64,000 nucleotides of DNA. Origin: Hominimerdicola alba 8. GTDB taxonomy: Bacteria > Bacillota > Clostridia > Oscillospirales > Ruminococcaceae. The translations under genes were made by a program, and so were the position numbers. This document shows positions 7,377-16,490 of the stretch, in pieces. Location: contig NZ_ADKM02000062.1 in NCBI RefSeq assembly GCF_000178155.2, positions 62,001-126,000 of the forward strand, in the 5' to 3' direction. The notes beneath the pieces were generated by a model. It did not search any database. It saw nothing but the letters and a program-made list of their open reading frames with translations, and had not been told where the DNA came from. The first letter of the stretch is position 1. The number at the start of each line of letters is the position of its first letter.

Positions 7377-9791
7377 TCAGCCCATCACAACAGTGATATT
7401 GGTCTGCTCGGTCATCTTGCACTCGCATACGAAGTCGCCCTCAACTGCCTCGCCGTTAACGGTTATCGACTTGATACCGCTCTGTACGTGGTCGGGGTTC
7501 TGTATGTCGATGGACAGGTGCTTGCCGCGGAAGTTCTTCTCTATCTTGAAGCCGTCCCACTCAGCAGGAATGGACGGGCTTATCACCAGACCCTCAGCGT
7601 TTGGCCTCATGCCGCAGATACCCTCAACACAGCCTACCATCACGGTCGAACCTGTGCCTGTCAGCCAGTGAACATGGCTCCTGCCCGCATAAGGCGAACG
7701 TGTGCTCTCGGTGAACTGACCGTGTACGTATGGCTCCAGCACTCTCTGCTCAGCCTTGTCGTTCATGCTTGCAGGCGCACTTTCAAGGAAGTACTCAAAC
7801 GCCCTGTTGCCGTGACCCATCAGCGATTCTGCCAGTATTATCCAGCCCTGTGTCTGGCTGAATATACCGCCGTTCTCCTTAGTGTCGGGGTTGAATATGT
7901 GCATCAGCGCACCGTCAAAGTAGTGGTCTACATAAGGCGGTTCCATTATCTTTACGCCGTAAGGTGTGTTCAGTATCTCGTGAACGCTCTCCAGAGCCTT
8001 TTCAGCCTGCTCCTTGCTTGCAAAGCCCGAAATTACAGACCATGACTGAGGGTTCAGCCACATCGAAGCCTCAGGGTCAGCCTTCGCGCCGACTACCTCG
8101 CCGTTGTCGCGTATACCTCTGATAAATCTGTCCTCGTCCCAGCAGTCAGCCAGTGCCTTGCCCAGTTCAGCCTGAGCCTCAGTGATGTACCTGACATACT
8201 CAGCGTCCTTGCGCTCTTCTGCATAGCCCTTCATAACGCTCATCGCATAGTACAGCTGGAAAGCAACGAAAGTGGACTCGCCCTTCTTGCCCATTCTCAG
8301 ACAGTCGTTCCAGTCAGCGTGCAGACCTGCGGGCATCTTGTGTGCGCCCAGTCTTTCCTGCGAGAAGCGTATAGCGTTCTTCAGATGATCGTAAACGGTA
8401 GCCTCTCCGCCGCCCTCTTCCGCATAAACGATGACTTCATCAAGGAATGCCTTGTTGCCTGTTTCACCGATATACTTAACTATTGTCGGGAACAGCCACA
8501 GCGCATCGTCCGCTCTGTAAGACGGGTGACCTGTTTCCTTAGCATATACGCTGTTCTCGTCGTTTTCATCGGGGCAAGTTTCGTGACCTGCTCTGTGGTC
8601 GAACTTAACGAGTGGCAGGCCGCCGCCGTTCGATACCTGCGCAGACAGCATGAAGCGTATCTTCTCAGCCGCCAGTTCGGGGTTGATGTGTATGATACCC
8701 TGTATATCCTGAACGGTATCTCTGTAACCGTAGCCGTTTCTCAGACCGCAGTAAATGAACGAAGCCGCTCTCGACCAGATGAATGTGATGAAGCACTGGT
8801 AAGCGTTCCATACATCGACCATGTTGTTGAACTCTTCGGAAGGTGTTTCTACCTGGAAGTTGTTCAGCTGACCATGCCAGTAGTCAACAAGTTCCTTGAC
8901 CTCAGCATCTACCTTGCCCTCAGCCTTGTACTCAGCCATGATGTTCTCGGCAGTGATGGGGTCTTTCTGACCGAGAATGTAGATAAGTTCCTTAGTTTCG
9001 CCTGCCGCCAGTGTGAAGTCGGACTGCAAAGCGCCGCATGCGTTGGAGTTGTAGTTCAGTACGTTGTCGCACTTGCCGTTCTCAACAGCGATGGGGTTGC
9101 CGTAATCTCTGTAAGCGCCTATAAAGCTGTCAAGGTTGCCGTTGTAAGCCGAAACATCAGCGCCCACCAGACCGAAAAATCTCTCCTTGTGGTTAAAACC
9201 GTTCTCGTCCTTGCCGCTGTTCTCGTTTATGTGCTGAACTATCTTGTTGCCCTCAAAAGAGGTGCGTGTGATGAACAGTGTGTACTGTAAGTTTACCTGA
9301 TCCTGCTCATAGTTGTTCTCGTTCGTGAACTCGATAAAGCCCCAAGTTGACAGGTTTCTCGCCTTGTCAGAGTCATTGGTGATCTTTATTCTCCACACCT
9401 CATAAGTCTTGTTGAGGGGCACATAGTAAGTCAGCGCAGACTTGATGCCCTTGTACTCAGAGTTGATGGTGGTGTAAGCAGTACCGTGATGGCACTCGGT
9501 CTTGTACTCATCAAGGCTCTTGCCTACAGGCTGCCATGTTGCAGACCAGTAATCCTTTGCATCGTTATCTCTGATGTAAACATATCTGCCCGGCAGACCG
9601 ATGTTTGAATTGAAGCGATACCTTGCAATTCTGCCGTTTGCACCGCTCTTTACGAAGCTGTATCCGCCGCCGTTGTTTGAAACGATAGCGCCGTACTCAG
9701 GCGAACCGAGATAGTTTGCCCAGGGTGCGGGGGTATCGGGGCGAGTGATGACATATTCCTTGTTTTTCAGGTCAAAATAACCATACTGCAT
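7377..9791 (-). CDS. Cellobiose phosphorylase (GH94)
   Basis: 804 residues. It opens MQYGYFD, as cellobiose phosphorylases do, and shows the family blocks RNGYGYRDTVQDIQG (about 345-360), HADWNDCLRMGKKGES (about 490, containing the general-acid Asp of DWND) and a C-terminal GRSHVHWLTGTGSTVMVGCVEG. The enzyme splits cellobiose with phosphate into glucose 1-phosphate and glucose in the cytoplasm, saving ATP in cellulose fermentation. No signal peptide is present, consistent with an intracellular site. It is a single gene with an AAGGAGAG ribosome site. The closely related cellodextrin phosphorylase is the main alternative; the start motif and ADWNDC block favour cellobiose. Confidence 0.93.
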   Translation of the reverse strand: MQYGYFDLKNKEYVITRPDTPAPWANYLGSPEYGAIVSNNGGGYSFVKSGANGRIARYRFNSNIGLPGRYVYIRDNDAKDYWSATWQPVGKSLDEYKTECHHGTAYTTINSEYKGIKSALTYYVPLNKTYEVWRIKITNDSDKARNLSTWGFIEFTNENNYEQDQVNLQYTLFITRTSFEGNKIVQHINENSGKDENGFNHKERFFGLVGADVSAYNGNLDSFIGAYRDYGNPIAVENGKCDNVLNYNSNACGALQSDFTLAAGETKELIYILGQKDPITAENIMAEYKAEGKVDAEVKELVDYWHGQLNNFQVETPSEEFNNMVDVWNAYQCFITFIWSRAASFIYCGLRNGYGYRDTVQDIQGIIHINPELAAEKIRFMLSAQVSNGGGLPLVKFDHRAGHETCPDENDENSVYAKETGHPSYRADDALWLFPTIVKYIGETGNKAFLDEVIVYAEEGGGEATVYDHLKNAIRFSQERLGAHKMPAGLHADWNDCLRMGKKGESTFVAFQLYYAMSVMKGYAEERKDAEYVRYITEAQAELGKALADCWDEDRFIRGIRDNGEVVGAKADPEASMWLNPQSWSVISGFASKEQAEKALESVHEILNTPYGVKIMEPPYVDHYFDGALMHIFNPDTKENGGIFSQTQGWIILAESLMGHGNRAFEYFLESAPASMNDKAEQRVLEPYVHGQFTESTRSPYAGRSHVHWLTGTGSTVMVGCVEGICGMRPNAEGLVISPSIPAEWDGFKIEKNFRGKHLSIDIQNPDHVQSGIKSITVNGEAVEGDFVCECKMTEQTNITVVMG

Positions 9792-9986
9792 AGTCTTTCT
9801 CTCCTTTGAATTTTGAATTTCATATTATCCGCAAGCGATAAACGCCAGTCTCATTGTAACATATATCCGCATTTTTGACAAGGGGGTGCAGGGGCTTTTT
9901 TTCAAAAAAATCCGTAAATTTTTTAGTGCAAAGTGCAGTGATTTAAATTTATGTGGATATATTAAATCATTAAAAATAAATGAAAA

Positions 9987-10013
9987 CGCACCCGCCACAT
10001 TACAGCGGGTGCG
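9987..10013. terminator. Terminator after the 10046-10462 gene
   Basis: Perfect stem CGCACCCGC / GCGGGTGCG with a 9-base loop; T-rich tails on both strands (GTTTTCATTT on the minus side). Confidence 0.85.
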
Positions 10014-10045
10014 AAAATTTTTTCGTTATAACAGTGATATCCTAT

Positions 10046-10462
10046 TCAGTCCTGCTGATCTATGATCGCATATTTTCTGTCAATATTGTTGTCAGCAATA
10101 CATTTCTCCACAGCTTCTTTGACATCTTCAAAGTACTTGTCCCAGTTCTCTATCTCATCGCGCCTGTAATGGTCAACTTGCATCCCGATGATCACGAACT
10201 CGTAATTCGGTTCGGAATCGGGATTCCATGCCTGTGAATCATGTATCTCTACTCTAACGCCAAGTTCATAGCCGTTTTCCTCTATACATTTATCTAACAG
10301 ACGCTTTATCTCACCGGCATCAGTGATAAGTTCGGCAGAAGATGTTTCACTGTCGGCAGATACATCGGGCTTTTCGCCGCTGTTGTGCTTCACCGCAAAT
10401 AAAACCACAATAGCCGCCGCTATAACGCAGAGTATGACCACTGTCAGCATCTTCTTTTTCAT
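10046..10462 (-). CDS. Hypothetical membrane-anchored or secreted protein
   Basis: 138 residues. A basic start (MKKK) and hydrophobic segment (about 5-23) make an uncleaved anchor or signal peptide without a lipobox cysteine. A Ser/Glu-rich linker follows, then a small soluble domain (about 45-138) with a YEFVIIGMQVDHYRRDE strand and amphipathic helices. No known family is recognised. ATG is preceded by a GGAGGA site. It is followed by its own terminator and stands alone. Confidence 0.6.
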   Translation of the reverse strand: MKKKMLTVVILCVIAAAIVVLFAVKHNSGEKPDVSADSETSSAELITDAGEIKRLLDKCIEENGYELGVRVEIHDSQAWNPDSEPNYEFVIIGMQVDHYRRDEIENWDKYFEDVKEAVEKCIADNNIDRKYAIIDQQD

Positions 10463-10645
10463 GCCGGCATCCTCCTTTAGTAAGAAATATTTGGGTCATT
10501 CCTGTAAAACCGAAGATGATACTCGCGGTAAAGACGCAAGTACTGTTATTTCGGGGATTATAGCATATATCCGCATCACTTTCAAGGGGGGGATATAAAC
10601 ATTCCTTAAACAGAATACAAATATTTTTCGCTGATATAAGTGCGG

Positions 10646-11173
10646 CTATTTCTTCTGACTGATAAGCGTATAAACAAAGTCCCCCGCTATCGCCGCCGCA
10701 CAGATACAGCCGACTGCCGCCGTTATTTTCGGAAGTTTTCGGTAAAGCAGGCGCATCAGCGGGTGTACTGCTTTTACCAGCAAAAGACTGAGTCCGCCAA
10801 ACATCAGCGAACTGTACAGTGCTATCCTCCCCTGAAAATTGAAACGCCACATGTGGTAGGACCATAGCTTTCTGCCAAGCGCCGCCTCTATGATATAAGA
10901 TGCCGCCAGTTCCCCCGCTGTGGTGACAGCCATGCTGACAAGGAACACAAGCACCGCATTGTTCCTCTTACGGAAAACAAACAGCAGTATCAGCCCGAAA
11001 AAGCCGTAAATAGGCAGTATCGGCAGGTGCAGAAAACCTCTCGGTTCATAATGGCGGTACATGGCATACATCACTGCTATCTCATACAGCCACCCAACGA
11101 AACCGCACACCGCGAACTCGGCGGCATATGAAGCTGCAAGCGTAAGATCACACTTTTGTTTTTCTTTTTCCAT
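10646..11173 (-). CDS. Putative ABC-transporter-type membrane protein (PF06541-like)
   Basis: 175 residues from the ATG at 11173, chosen because AAAGGAG lies 8 bases before it. It has five or six hydrophobic helices and the pattern of the PF06541 family: GWLYEI near 25, RGFLHLPILPIYGFFG near 45, a GELAASYIIEAALGRKLWSY block near 85-105 and FNFQGRIALYSSLMFG. Members are called putative ABC permeases but no transported substrate is established. No ATPase partner adjoins it. The membrane location is secure; the function is not. Confidence 0.7.
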   Translation of the reverse strand: MEKEKQKCDLTLAASYAAEFAVCGFVGWLYEIAVMYAMYRHYEPRGFLHLPILPIYGFFGLILLFVFRKRNNAVLVFLVSMAVTTAGELAASYIIEAALGRKLWSYHMWRFNFQGRIALYSSLMFGGLSLLLVKAVHPLMRLLYRKLPKITAAVGCICAAAIAGDFVYTLISQKK

Positions 11174-11283
11174 CGCGTTCTCCTTTTGTACCAAAAAGCG
11201 GACTGCCGCATGACAGCCCGCGATATATCATTGTGTTCTGAAACAGTATCATACCGCTGTTGCCGCCCGCTGACGCAACATGC

Positions 11284-11386
11284 TATAGCAATCCAACTCT
11301 TTAAATTCACAAAATCCGGTCGCAAAAGCTGGGATTTATGGGTTTTGTGACTGGATTTTGTCTGAATTTTAAGGCGGATTGCTATA
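11284..11386. repeat. 103-bp palindromic repeat, copy 1 (solo)
   Basis: Begins TATAGCAATCC and ends GGATTGCTATA, a perfect 11-bp terminal inverted repeat, with further pairing inside (CAAAATCCGGTC with GACTGGATTTTG and TTTAAATTCA with TGAATTTTAA). It could fold into a long hairpin. This copy lies between the PF06541 gene and the ABC ATPase gene with no larger element recognised around it. Confidence 0.9.
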
Positions 11387-11430
11387 AACACAGTTCTTAC
11401 AGACGATATGAAAACAGCGCCGCAATATCA

Positions 11431-12177
11431 TCACTGTTCCAGCTTTTTGAGGAACGCCCTCGTCCTGTCATTTGACGGGTTGTCGATAACATCGGCAGGT
11501 GCGCCCTGTTCGACTATAACTCCGCCGTCCATGAAGACCACATGGTCTGAGATACTTCTGGCAAAAGCTATCTCGTGGGTGACTATGACCATAGTCATCT
11601 TCTCTTCCGCCAGTTCTTTCAGAACTTTCAGTATCTCGGCAGTAAGTTCGGGGTCAAGTGCCGAAGTCGGCTCATCGAAGAACAGCATCTTCGGCTTCAT
11701 GTTCAGCGCCCTCGCTATGGCAACACGCTGCTGCTGTCCGCCCGAAAGCTGGTAGGGGTAATAATCAGCCTTACTGTCAAGCCCCATCTTTTTCAGCAGT
11801 ACTTCCGCACTCTTTGCGACCTCTTCCTTATCGCGCTTCATGACATGTATCGGCGCATCGCAGATATTCTTCATGACCGAATAGTGCGGAAAGAGGTTGA
11901 AACTCTGGAAAACAAGGCTGAAATAACTCTTTATCTCCTTAAGTTCGCTTTTGGTAGCATATTTAGCATCTTTCACCGCTGTTTTGCCGCAGTAAGTGAG
12001 AGTGCCGCCGTCAACAGTTTCCAGCATCGACATGCACCTCAACAGTGTCGATTTGCCCGAACCCGACGGTCCCAGAATGGACACCACCTGACCTTCACTG
12101 ACTTCAAGGCTGATATCTTTCAGCACTTCCAGGTCATCAAAACTCTTCTTGACATTTTTAACTTCAAGTAATTTCAT
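11431..12177 (-). CDS. Polar amino-acid ABC transporter ATP-binding protein
   Basis: 248 residues, full length for GlnQ/HisP-type ATPases. Walker A is GPSGSGKST (about 36-44), Q-loop VFQSFNLFPHYSV, ABC signature LSGGQQQRVAIARAL (about 143), Walker B MLFFDEPTSALDP and switch VIVTHE. QSFNLFPH is typical of the polar amino-acid uptake class. It energises import at the cytoplasmic face. It is the third gene of the set solute-binding protein, permease, ATPase; 12 bases separate it from the permease. The exact amino acid cannot be read from sequence. Confidence 0.93.
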   Translation of the reverse strand: MKLLEVKNVKKSFDDLEVLKDISLEVSEGQVVSILGPSGSGKSTLLRCMSMLETVDGGTLTYCGKTAVKDAKYATKSELKEIKSYFSLVFQSFNLFPHYSVMKNICDAPIHVMKRDKEEVAKSAEVLLKKMGLDSKADYYPYQLSGGQQQRVAIARALNMKPKMLFFDEPTSALDPELTAEILKVLKELAEEKMTMVIVTHEIAFARSISDHVVFMDGGVIVEQGAPADVIDNPSNDRTRAFLKKLEQ

Positions 12178-12189
12178 GCAGCGTCCCTC

Positions 12190-12873
12190 CTATCTGTAAT
12201 AGTTCATTTTCTTCTCGACAAGTTCCATAATGAAAGCCACGAGGAAGTTGAACACATAATAGAACAGACCTGCCACGAACAGCGGCAGTATGGTCGCCTG
12301 TGAAGCCGCCACCTGCTTTGCCACAGTGAACATCTCGGTATAGGCTATTGCAAATGCCAGCGAGGTATCCTTTACCAGCGTGATTATCTCATTGGTCACA
12401 GAGGGAAGGATATTCTTGACCATCTGCGGGAAAACTATCTTGAAAAAGCGCTGTGAGCGGGAATAACCCAGTATCTCACAGGCTTCGTACTGCCCTTTTG
12501 GCACCGCCTGTATGCCCGAACGGTATATCTCTGCAAAATAAGCCGCGTAGTTCAGTGAAAAGCCTATTATGACCGCATAAAAACGGTAGTCGGGCGAGAT
12601 GGGCACTTTGAACAGGTAGTAAGGTCCGAACATTACCACCAACAGCTGGAGCATCAGCGGAGTACCTCTCACCACCGATATATACAGCTTTGTCAGCAGA
12701 CTCAGCGGCTTGAATTTTGACATGCGCCCGAATGCTATCAGCAGACCCAGCGGCAAAGCGAACAGCAAAGTCAGAAAAAATATACTGAGTGTTGCGCCGA
12801 AACCTTCAAACAGCTTACGGCAAATGTCTATTATCTGCGGTACCAGCCCCGCATTTTCAGCCAGTATCATCAT
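12190..12873 (-). CDS. Polar amino-acid ABC transporter permease
   Basis: 227 residues with the HEQRO permease architecture: N-terminal GATLSIFFLTLLFALPLG, SVVRGTPLMLQLLVVMFG (about 88-105), then the EAA loop with EIYRSGIQAVPKGQYEACEILGYSR, the contact site for the ATPase. About five transmembrane helices. It starts inside the last codon of the binding-protein gene (ATGA overlap, 12870-12873), a sign of coupled translation. Confidence 0.93.
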   Translation of the reverse strand: MMILAENAGLVPQIIDICRKLFEGFGATLSIFFLTLLFALPLGLLIAFGRMSKFKPLSLLTKLYISVVRGTPLMLQLLVVMFGPYYLFKVPISPDYRFYAVIIGFSLNYAAYFAEIYRSGIQAVPKGQYEACEILGYSRSQRFFKIVFPQMVKNILPSVTNEIITLVKDTSLAFAIAYTEMFTVAKQVAASQATILPLFVAGLFYYVFNFLVAFIMELVEKKMNYYR

Positions 12874-13721
12874 TCTGCCTTGTCAGCGGGGTCAAAGCAC
12901 AGGCTTGCTTTGTCGATGCCCCTGTCAGCCCATTCATCGGCTATCTTTTCAAAGGTGCCGTCCTCATACATCTTTACAAGAGTATCCTGTACCTTATCTC
13001 TCAGCTCGGTATTGCCCTTGAGGAAACCAACGCCGTATCTCTCGGTAGAAACGTTCTCATCAAGGATAACATAAGCATCACCTCTGCTTGAAACTTCGTA
13101 GGCAGCAACACCGTAGTCCATGCAGATAGCATCTGCGGCACCGCTTTCGAGGTTCAGGAACGCGGTGTTATAATCACCCACCTGCTGGAGGTCTGCAAAA
13201 GTTGCAGCCAGCGCCTTATTTTCATCGCTGGCATCTTCACCGTCAAGTGCATGCAGTGCCGAAGAGTCAGCCTGAACGATGACTACCTTGCCTGCAAGAC
13301 CCTTGAGGTCACTGATACCGCCGTCAGCCTTGACTACGACCACCTGTGAATTGTCGATATAAGGCGTACTCCATGTATATGAATCCTCTCTGCCGTTGAT
13401 GGTGAAACCGTTCCAGATGCAGTCTATAGAACCCGAAGAAAGTTCCATATCCTTTGAATCCCAGTCGATAGGCTGCTTTACCAGTTCCCAGTCATTTCGC
13501 TTGCAGACTTCCTCAGCCAGCGACAGGTCAAAGCCAACATATTCACCGTTATCGTCCTTAAAACCGTAGGGCGGGAACTCAGCATCAAAGCCGACAGTAA
13601 AAGTCTTCTTGCCGTCAGCAGACTTTTTCTCACCCTTTTCACCCTTAGCGCCGCAGCCCGAAAAAGCTGCTGCAACAACTGCCATGCCAAGCACAGCAGC
13701 CATAACTCTCTTAAGAACCAT
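12870..13721 (-). CDS. Amino-acid ABC transporter substrate-binding lipoprotein
   Basis: 283 residues. A lipoprotein signal peptide ends at a lipobox-like FSGC (Cys about 23), followed by a Lys-rich linker. The SBP_bac_3 fold follows: FTVGFDAEFPPYGFKDDNG (about 40-58), GEYVGFDLSLAEEV, SSGSIDCIWNGFTI, and NLESGAADAICMDY. The protein is tethered outside the membrane and delivers the amino acid to the permease. It is first in the operon with GGGAGGAG upstream and a strong promoter. Confidence 0.94.
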   Translation of the reverse strand: MVLKRVMAAVLGMAVVAAAFSGCGAKGEKGEKKSADGKKTFTVGFDAEFPPYGFKDDNGEYVGFDLSLAEEVCKRNDWELVKQPIDWDSKDMELSSGSIDCIWNGFTINGREDSYTWSTPYIDNSQVVVVKADGGISDLKGLAGKVVIVQADSSALHALDGEDASDENKALAATFADLQQVGDYNTAFLNLESGAADAICMDYGVAAYEVSSRGDAYVILDENVSTERYGVGFLKGNTELRDKVQDTLVKMYEDGTFEKIADEWADRGIDKASLCFDPADKAE

Positions 13722-13794
13722 CTTATGATCTCCTCCCGAAATTTATTGACATAAATTAACATTTTGATACATTTACCCAAAAAGTCCTTTACTA

Positions 13795-13823
13795 TACTAT
13801 CACATTAGCAGACCTTTGTCAAT
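13795..13823 (-). promoter_or_regulatory. Promoter of the amino-acid ABC operon
   Basis: Minus strand TTGACA, 17 bases, TAGTAT; about 75 bases before the start codon. Confidence 0.75.
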
Positions 13824-13911
13824 AGCATATTTCTCGGCAAATTTGTTAATTTTTCAGCCTTTTGCGGGCTTTTCGCACTTGAAAAAAAGCTGAGAACATG
13901 GTATAATAAAA

Positions 13912-14021
13912 TACAGTCATCCCGCTGACACAACGCACTGAACAGCTTTTTAGCCGGCGGTTTTCAATAACCGTCCTTTGTTATACCATTATTTTTATGC
14001 TGTCTTAAAGGGATAACCATA
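13912..14021. repeat. MITE-like element, diverged copy
   Basis: Ends TACAGTCATCCCGCTGACACA and (reverse complement) TATGGTTATCCCTTTAAGACA match the terminal repeats of the intact copies at 18466 and 52107. The 8-base flanks TAATAAAA and TACTATAA agree at 6 of 8. The inside carries a short GC inverted repeat but not the common core. Confidence 0.55.
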
Positions 14022-14153
14022 TACTATAATATAAAATTTGTTCCCGCGCTGACAGGCCGCACAGGCATGGCGGTTCAGCGGGGAACATTTGTTGTGAGGT
14101 TTTTCCTCCATGCAGGCGTTGGAAGAAACTTTAGCGGTGCATTTCGCATTTAT

Positions 14154-14243
14154 TATTGCAATCCAACTATTTAAATTCACAAAATCCAGTCGCAAAAGCT
14201 CGGATCTATGGATTTTGTCTGAATTTTAAGGCGGATCGCTATA
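14154..14243. repeat. Palindromic repeat, copy 2 (solo, 13-bp internal deletion)
   Basis: Starts TATTGCAATCC and ends GGATCGCTATA. It matches the 103-bp family except that about 13 bases around the centre are missing, so its central hairpin is shortened. Confidence 0.85.
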
Positions 14244-14834
14244 GTATGAAGCACCGTTCACGGCAGATATCGGGACAAACGGGAAGTGCCCATGTGGGTC
14301 TTGCGTTTTTAAACTTCGTCATTACACCGCGTTTCGGCGTCTGCCCCTCTTATGCACTTTGGCGTGGGCAGAGGCGGTGGGGTGCGTTCATTCTTCGTCT
14401 GTCATGTCGGGTGCGTTGTCAAGCTGCTGCGGGGAATACAGGAGTGTTCCTGCCGATAGTCGTACCGTAGTTCCGATAGGGGCGGCGAACAGCGTACATA
14501 CTCTCCTACTGACAGCGAAAATCGGTCAAAAGTTGTACGTTTTTGTACAACTTTTAATGAAATATTTCCGAATTAAAATAAAAAACAGTTGTTTGCACAG
14601 GCTGTTGTGCGCCATTTTATTGCATATGCACATGAAACGGCGGTGGCTTTTTGAATTATTTTTTTCCTTTAACAAAAAAATTGGTACGACAAGGGGCAAC
14701 GGCTGTGACTTTTCCGAAATGTGGTCAATTCTATATTGCGCTGCCTAAAAGTGCCTATATGACGCAGGAAATGACCGCCGAATATTTCAGCCCGATGCTG
14801 ACGACTGCAAAACATTAACGAAAGGAGTGAGAAT
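14244..14834. other. Intergenic stretch before the two-component operon
   Basis: About 590 bases with no convincing gene. The part to about 14520 is GC-rich and looks like eroded coding sequence without an intact frame; the rest is AT-rich. The only clear structure is the inverted repeat at 14528-14555. No consensus promoter was found for the genes that follow. Confidence 0.5.
14528..14555. promoter_or_regulatory. Perfect inverted repeat, operator- or hairpin-like
   Basis: AAAAGTTGTAC, 6-base spacer GTTTTT, GTACAACTTTT. The 11-bp arms are perfect. No T-run follows, so it is less like a terminator than a dimeric protein-binding site or a stable RNA hairpin, about 280 bases upstream of the sensor-kinase genes. 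Confidence 0.5.
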
Positions 14835-16490
14835 ATGCCCATAGACCGCAAACACCGCCGCGAGATGCTTTTCGGGGCGGGCGCTGTGCTGTTCTCAGGG
14901 ATCTTCAGGCTGGTGCTGGAAGATACTGTAATAAGTTACCACTGCATACTGGCGCTGATACTGCTGACAGTTTACCTGATATGGCTTTTCTCCTCACGCA
15001 GGCGTTTCCCGCAGAGGGGCATGCGGCGGCTGCTGACAGCTTCGGCGCTGCTGATGATGGTCTGGTGCATCGTAAAGACCATAAGGTACGAATTCATACC
15101 TGCTGACTCTTTTCTCAGCAGACAGATATGGTACTGGTATTACTTTCCTGTGATAATGCTGCCGCTGCTGCTGCTTATGGCGACTTTTTACATCGGCAGG
15201 ACGGACAGCTATGAACTGCCTGCAGCATCGCCTGTGGCTTTCATACCTGCTACACTGCTGGCAGCGGGGATAGCCACAAATGACCTGCATCAGCTGGCTT
15301 TCAGATTTGAACACGGCATACCGAATACCGATGACCGCTACAGCTACGGTCCGCTGTATTACTGTGCCATCGGGTCTATGATATTCTGTCTGTGCGGGAT
15401 ACTTTTCAAGACACTGCGCGGCTGCACACGCAAGCAGTTTCGCAGGAGTTTTGTAATACCTGCTGGTGTGACCACTATGGCGGGTCTTTACCTGCTGCTG
15501 TACACCAACGACAAAAACCCGCTCCTGTTTCAGAGAATGTATGAATTTCCCGACATGACCTGTTTGTTCTTCGTGAGTTTCTGGGAGAGTCTGGTGATGA
15601 CCCACATGCTGCCATCGAATGACGGTCATGAGGAGTTTTTCAAGGCTTCGCTGATAAATGCAGGGCTGGCTGACAGCGAGATGAACGTGGTGCTGCACGG
15701 TGAGAACAGTCCCCTGCCTGACAAGGAACAGCTGAAAGAAGCTGAGAACGGCGAAGTGATAAAAGACGGCATGCTGCTGAAAGTTCAGCCTGTGAAAGGC
15801 GGATATTTCTACTGGGCTGAGGATATACGCGAATTACAGCAGATAAACATGCAGCTGGAAGAAACGCGGTCATACCTCGAAGAAGAGAATGCGATGCTGG
15901 ACGAGGCGCAGCACCTCGAAGAGGGCAGGCGGCGCACTGCTGAACAGAACAAGCTGTATGACAGCATATCACGAAGGCTGAAACCGAACTTTGACAGGCT
16001 TTCGGAGAGGCTGGAAGTTCTGCCCGATGACGAAGAGGGCTTCCGAAACAGCATGAAGAGGGCGGCGATAGATGCCGTCTTCATAAAGCGATGCTCAAAT
16101 CTTCTGCTGCTGGCGGGCAGCGATGGATATATAGACAGCGGCGAACTGGCGCTATCGGTCGGTGAATCGCTGGGATATCTTGAATTATCGGGGATATTCG
16201 GCAATGCTGAGATACCTCGCGGTAAAAAGCTGACGGCTGATACGGTACTGCTGATGTACGAACTTTTTCAGGCGGCGGTGGAGAACGCTCTGCCTGCGCT
16301 GAATGCTGTGATGGTCACGCTGGACTTCGGGAATGGCATTGATTACAGGATAGAACTTGACAATGAAGACAAGCCCGAACTTTCAGCATTTGAGAAGAGG
16401 ACGGCGCTGTTGGGCGGCAGGATATCGGCTGAAAGTTCTGACGGCAGCTGCTTCATCACATTTTCTGTGAAAGGGGGCGGCGGCGAATGA
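14835..16490 (+). CDS. Membrane sensor with degenerate histidine-kinase region
   Basis: 551 residues. Residues 1-245 hold about seven hydrophobic helices, resembling the 7TM N-terminal sensor module of some kinases. A PAS-like stretch may follow (about 258-340, with YFYWAEDIRELQQIN), then a coiled coil (about 342-385) and a kinase-like C-terminus. The region where a dimerisation histidine is expected reads LYDSISRRLKPNFDRLSERL, with no His, and the N-box position reads YELFQAAVENAL. It is therefore probably catalytically dead in phosphotransfer and works with the next gene, whose ATG overlaps its stop by 4 bases. RBS AAAGGAG 9 bases before ATG. Confidence 0.65.
   Translation: MPIDRKHRREMLFGAGAVLFSGIFRLVLEDTVISYHCILALILLTVYLIWLFSSRRRFPQRGMRRLLTASALLMMVWCIVKTIRYEFIPADSFLSRQIWYWYYFPVIMLPLLLLMATFYIGRTDSYELPAASPVAFIPATLLAAGIATNDLHQLAFRFEHGIPNTDDRYSYGPLYYCAIGSMIFCLCGILFKTLRGCTRKQFRRSFVIPAGVTTMAGLYLLLYTNDKNPLLFQRMYEFPDMTCLFFVSFWESLVMTHMLPSNDGHEEFFKASLINAGLADSEMNVVLHGENSPLPDKEQLKEAENGEVIKDGMLLKVQPVKGGYFYWAEDIRELQQINMQLEETRSYLEEENAMLDEAQHLEEGRRRTAEQNKLYDSISRRLKPNFDRLSERLEVLPDDEEGFRNSMKRAAIDAVFIKRCSNLLLLAGSDGYIDSGELALSVGESLGYLELSGIFGNAEIPRGKKLTADTVLLMYELFQAAVENALPALNAVMVTLDFGNGIDYRIELDNEDKPELSAFEKRTALLGGRISAESSDGSCFITFSVKGGGGE

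Noticed and set aside
8319-9290. 323-residue plus-strand frame
   Set aside because: Antisense to cellobiose phosphorylase; no ribosome site or family.
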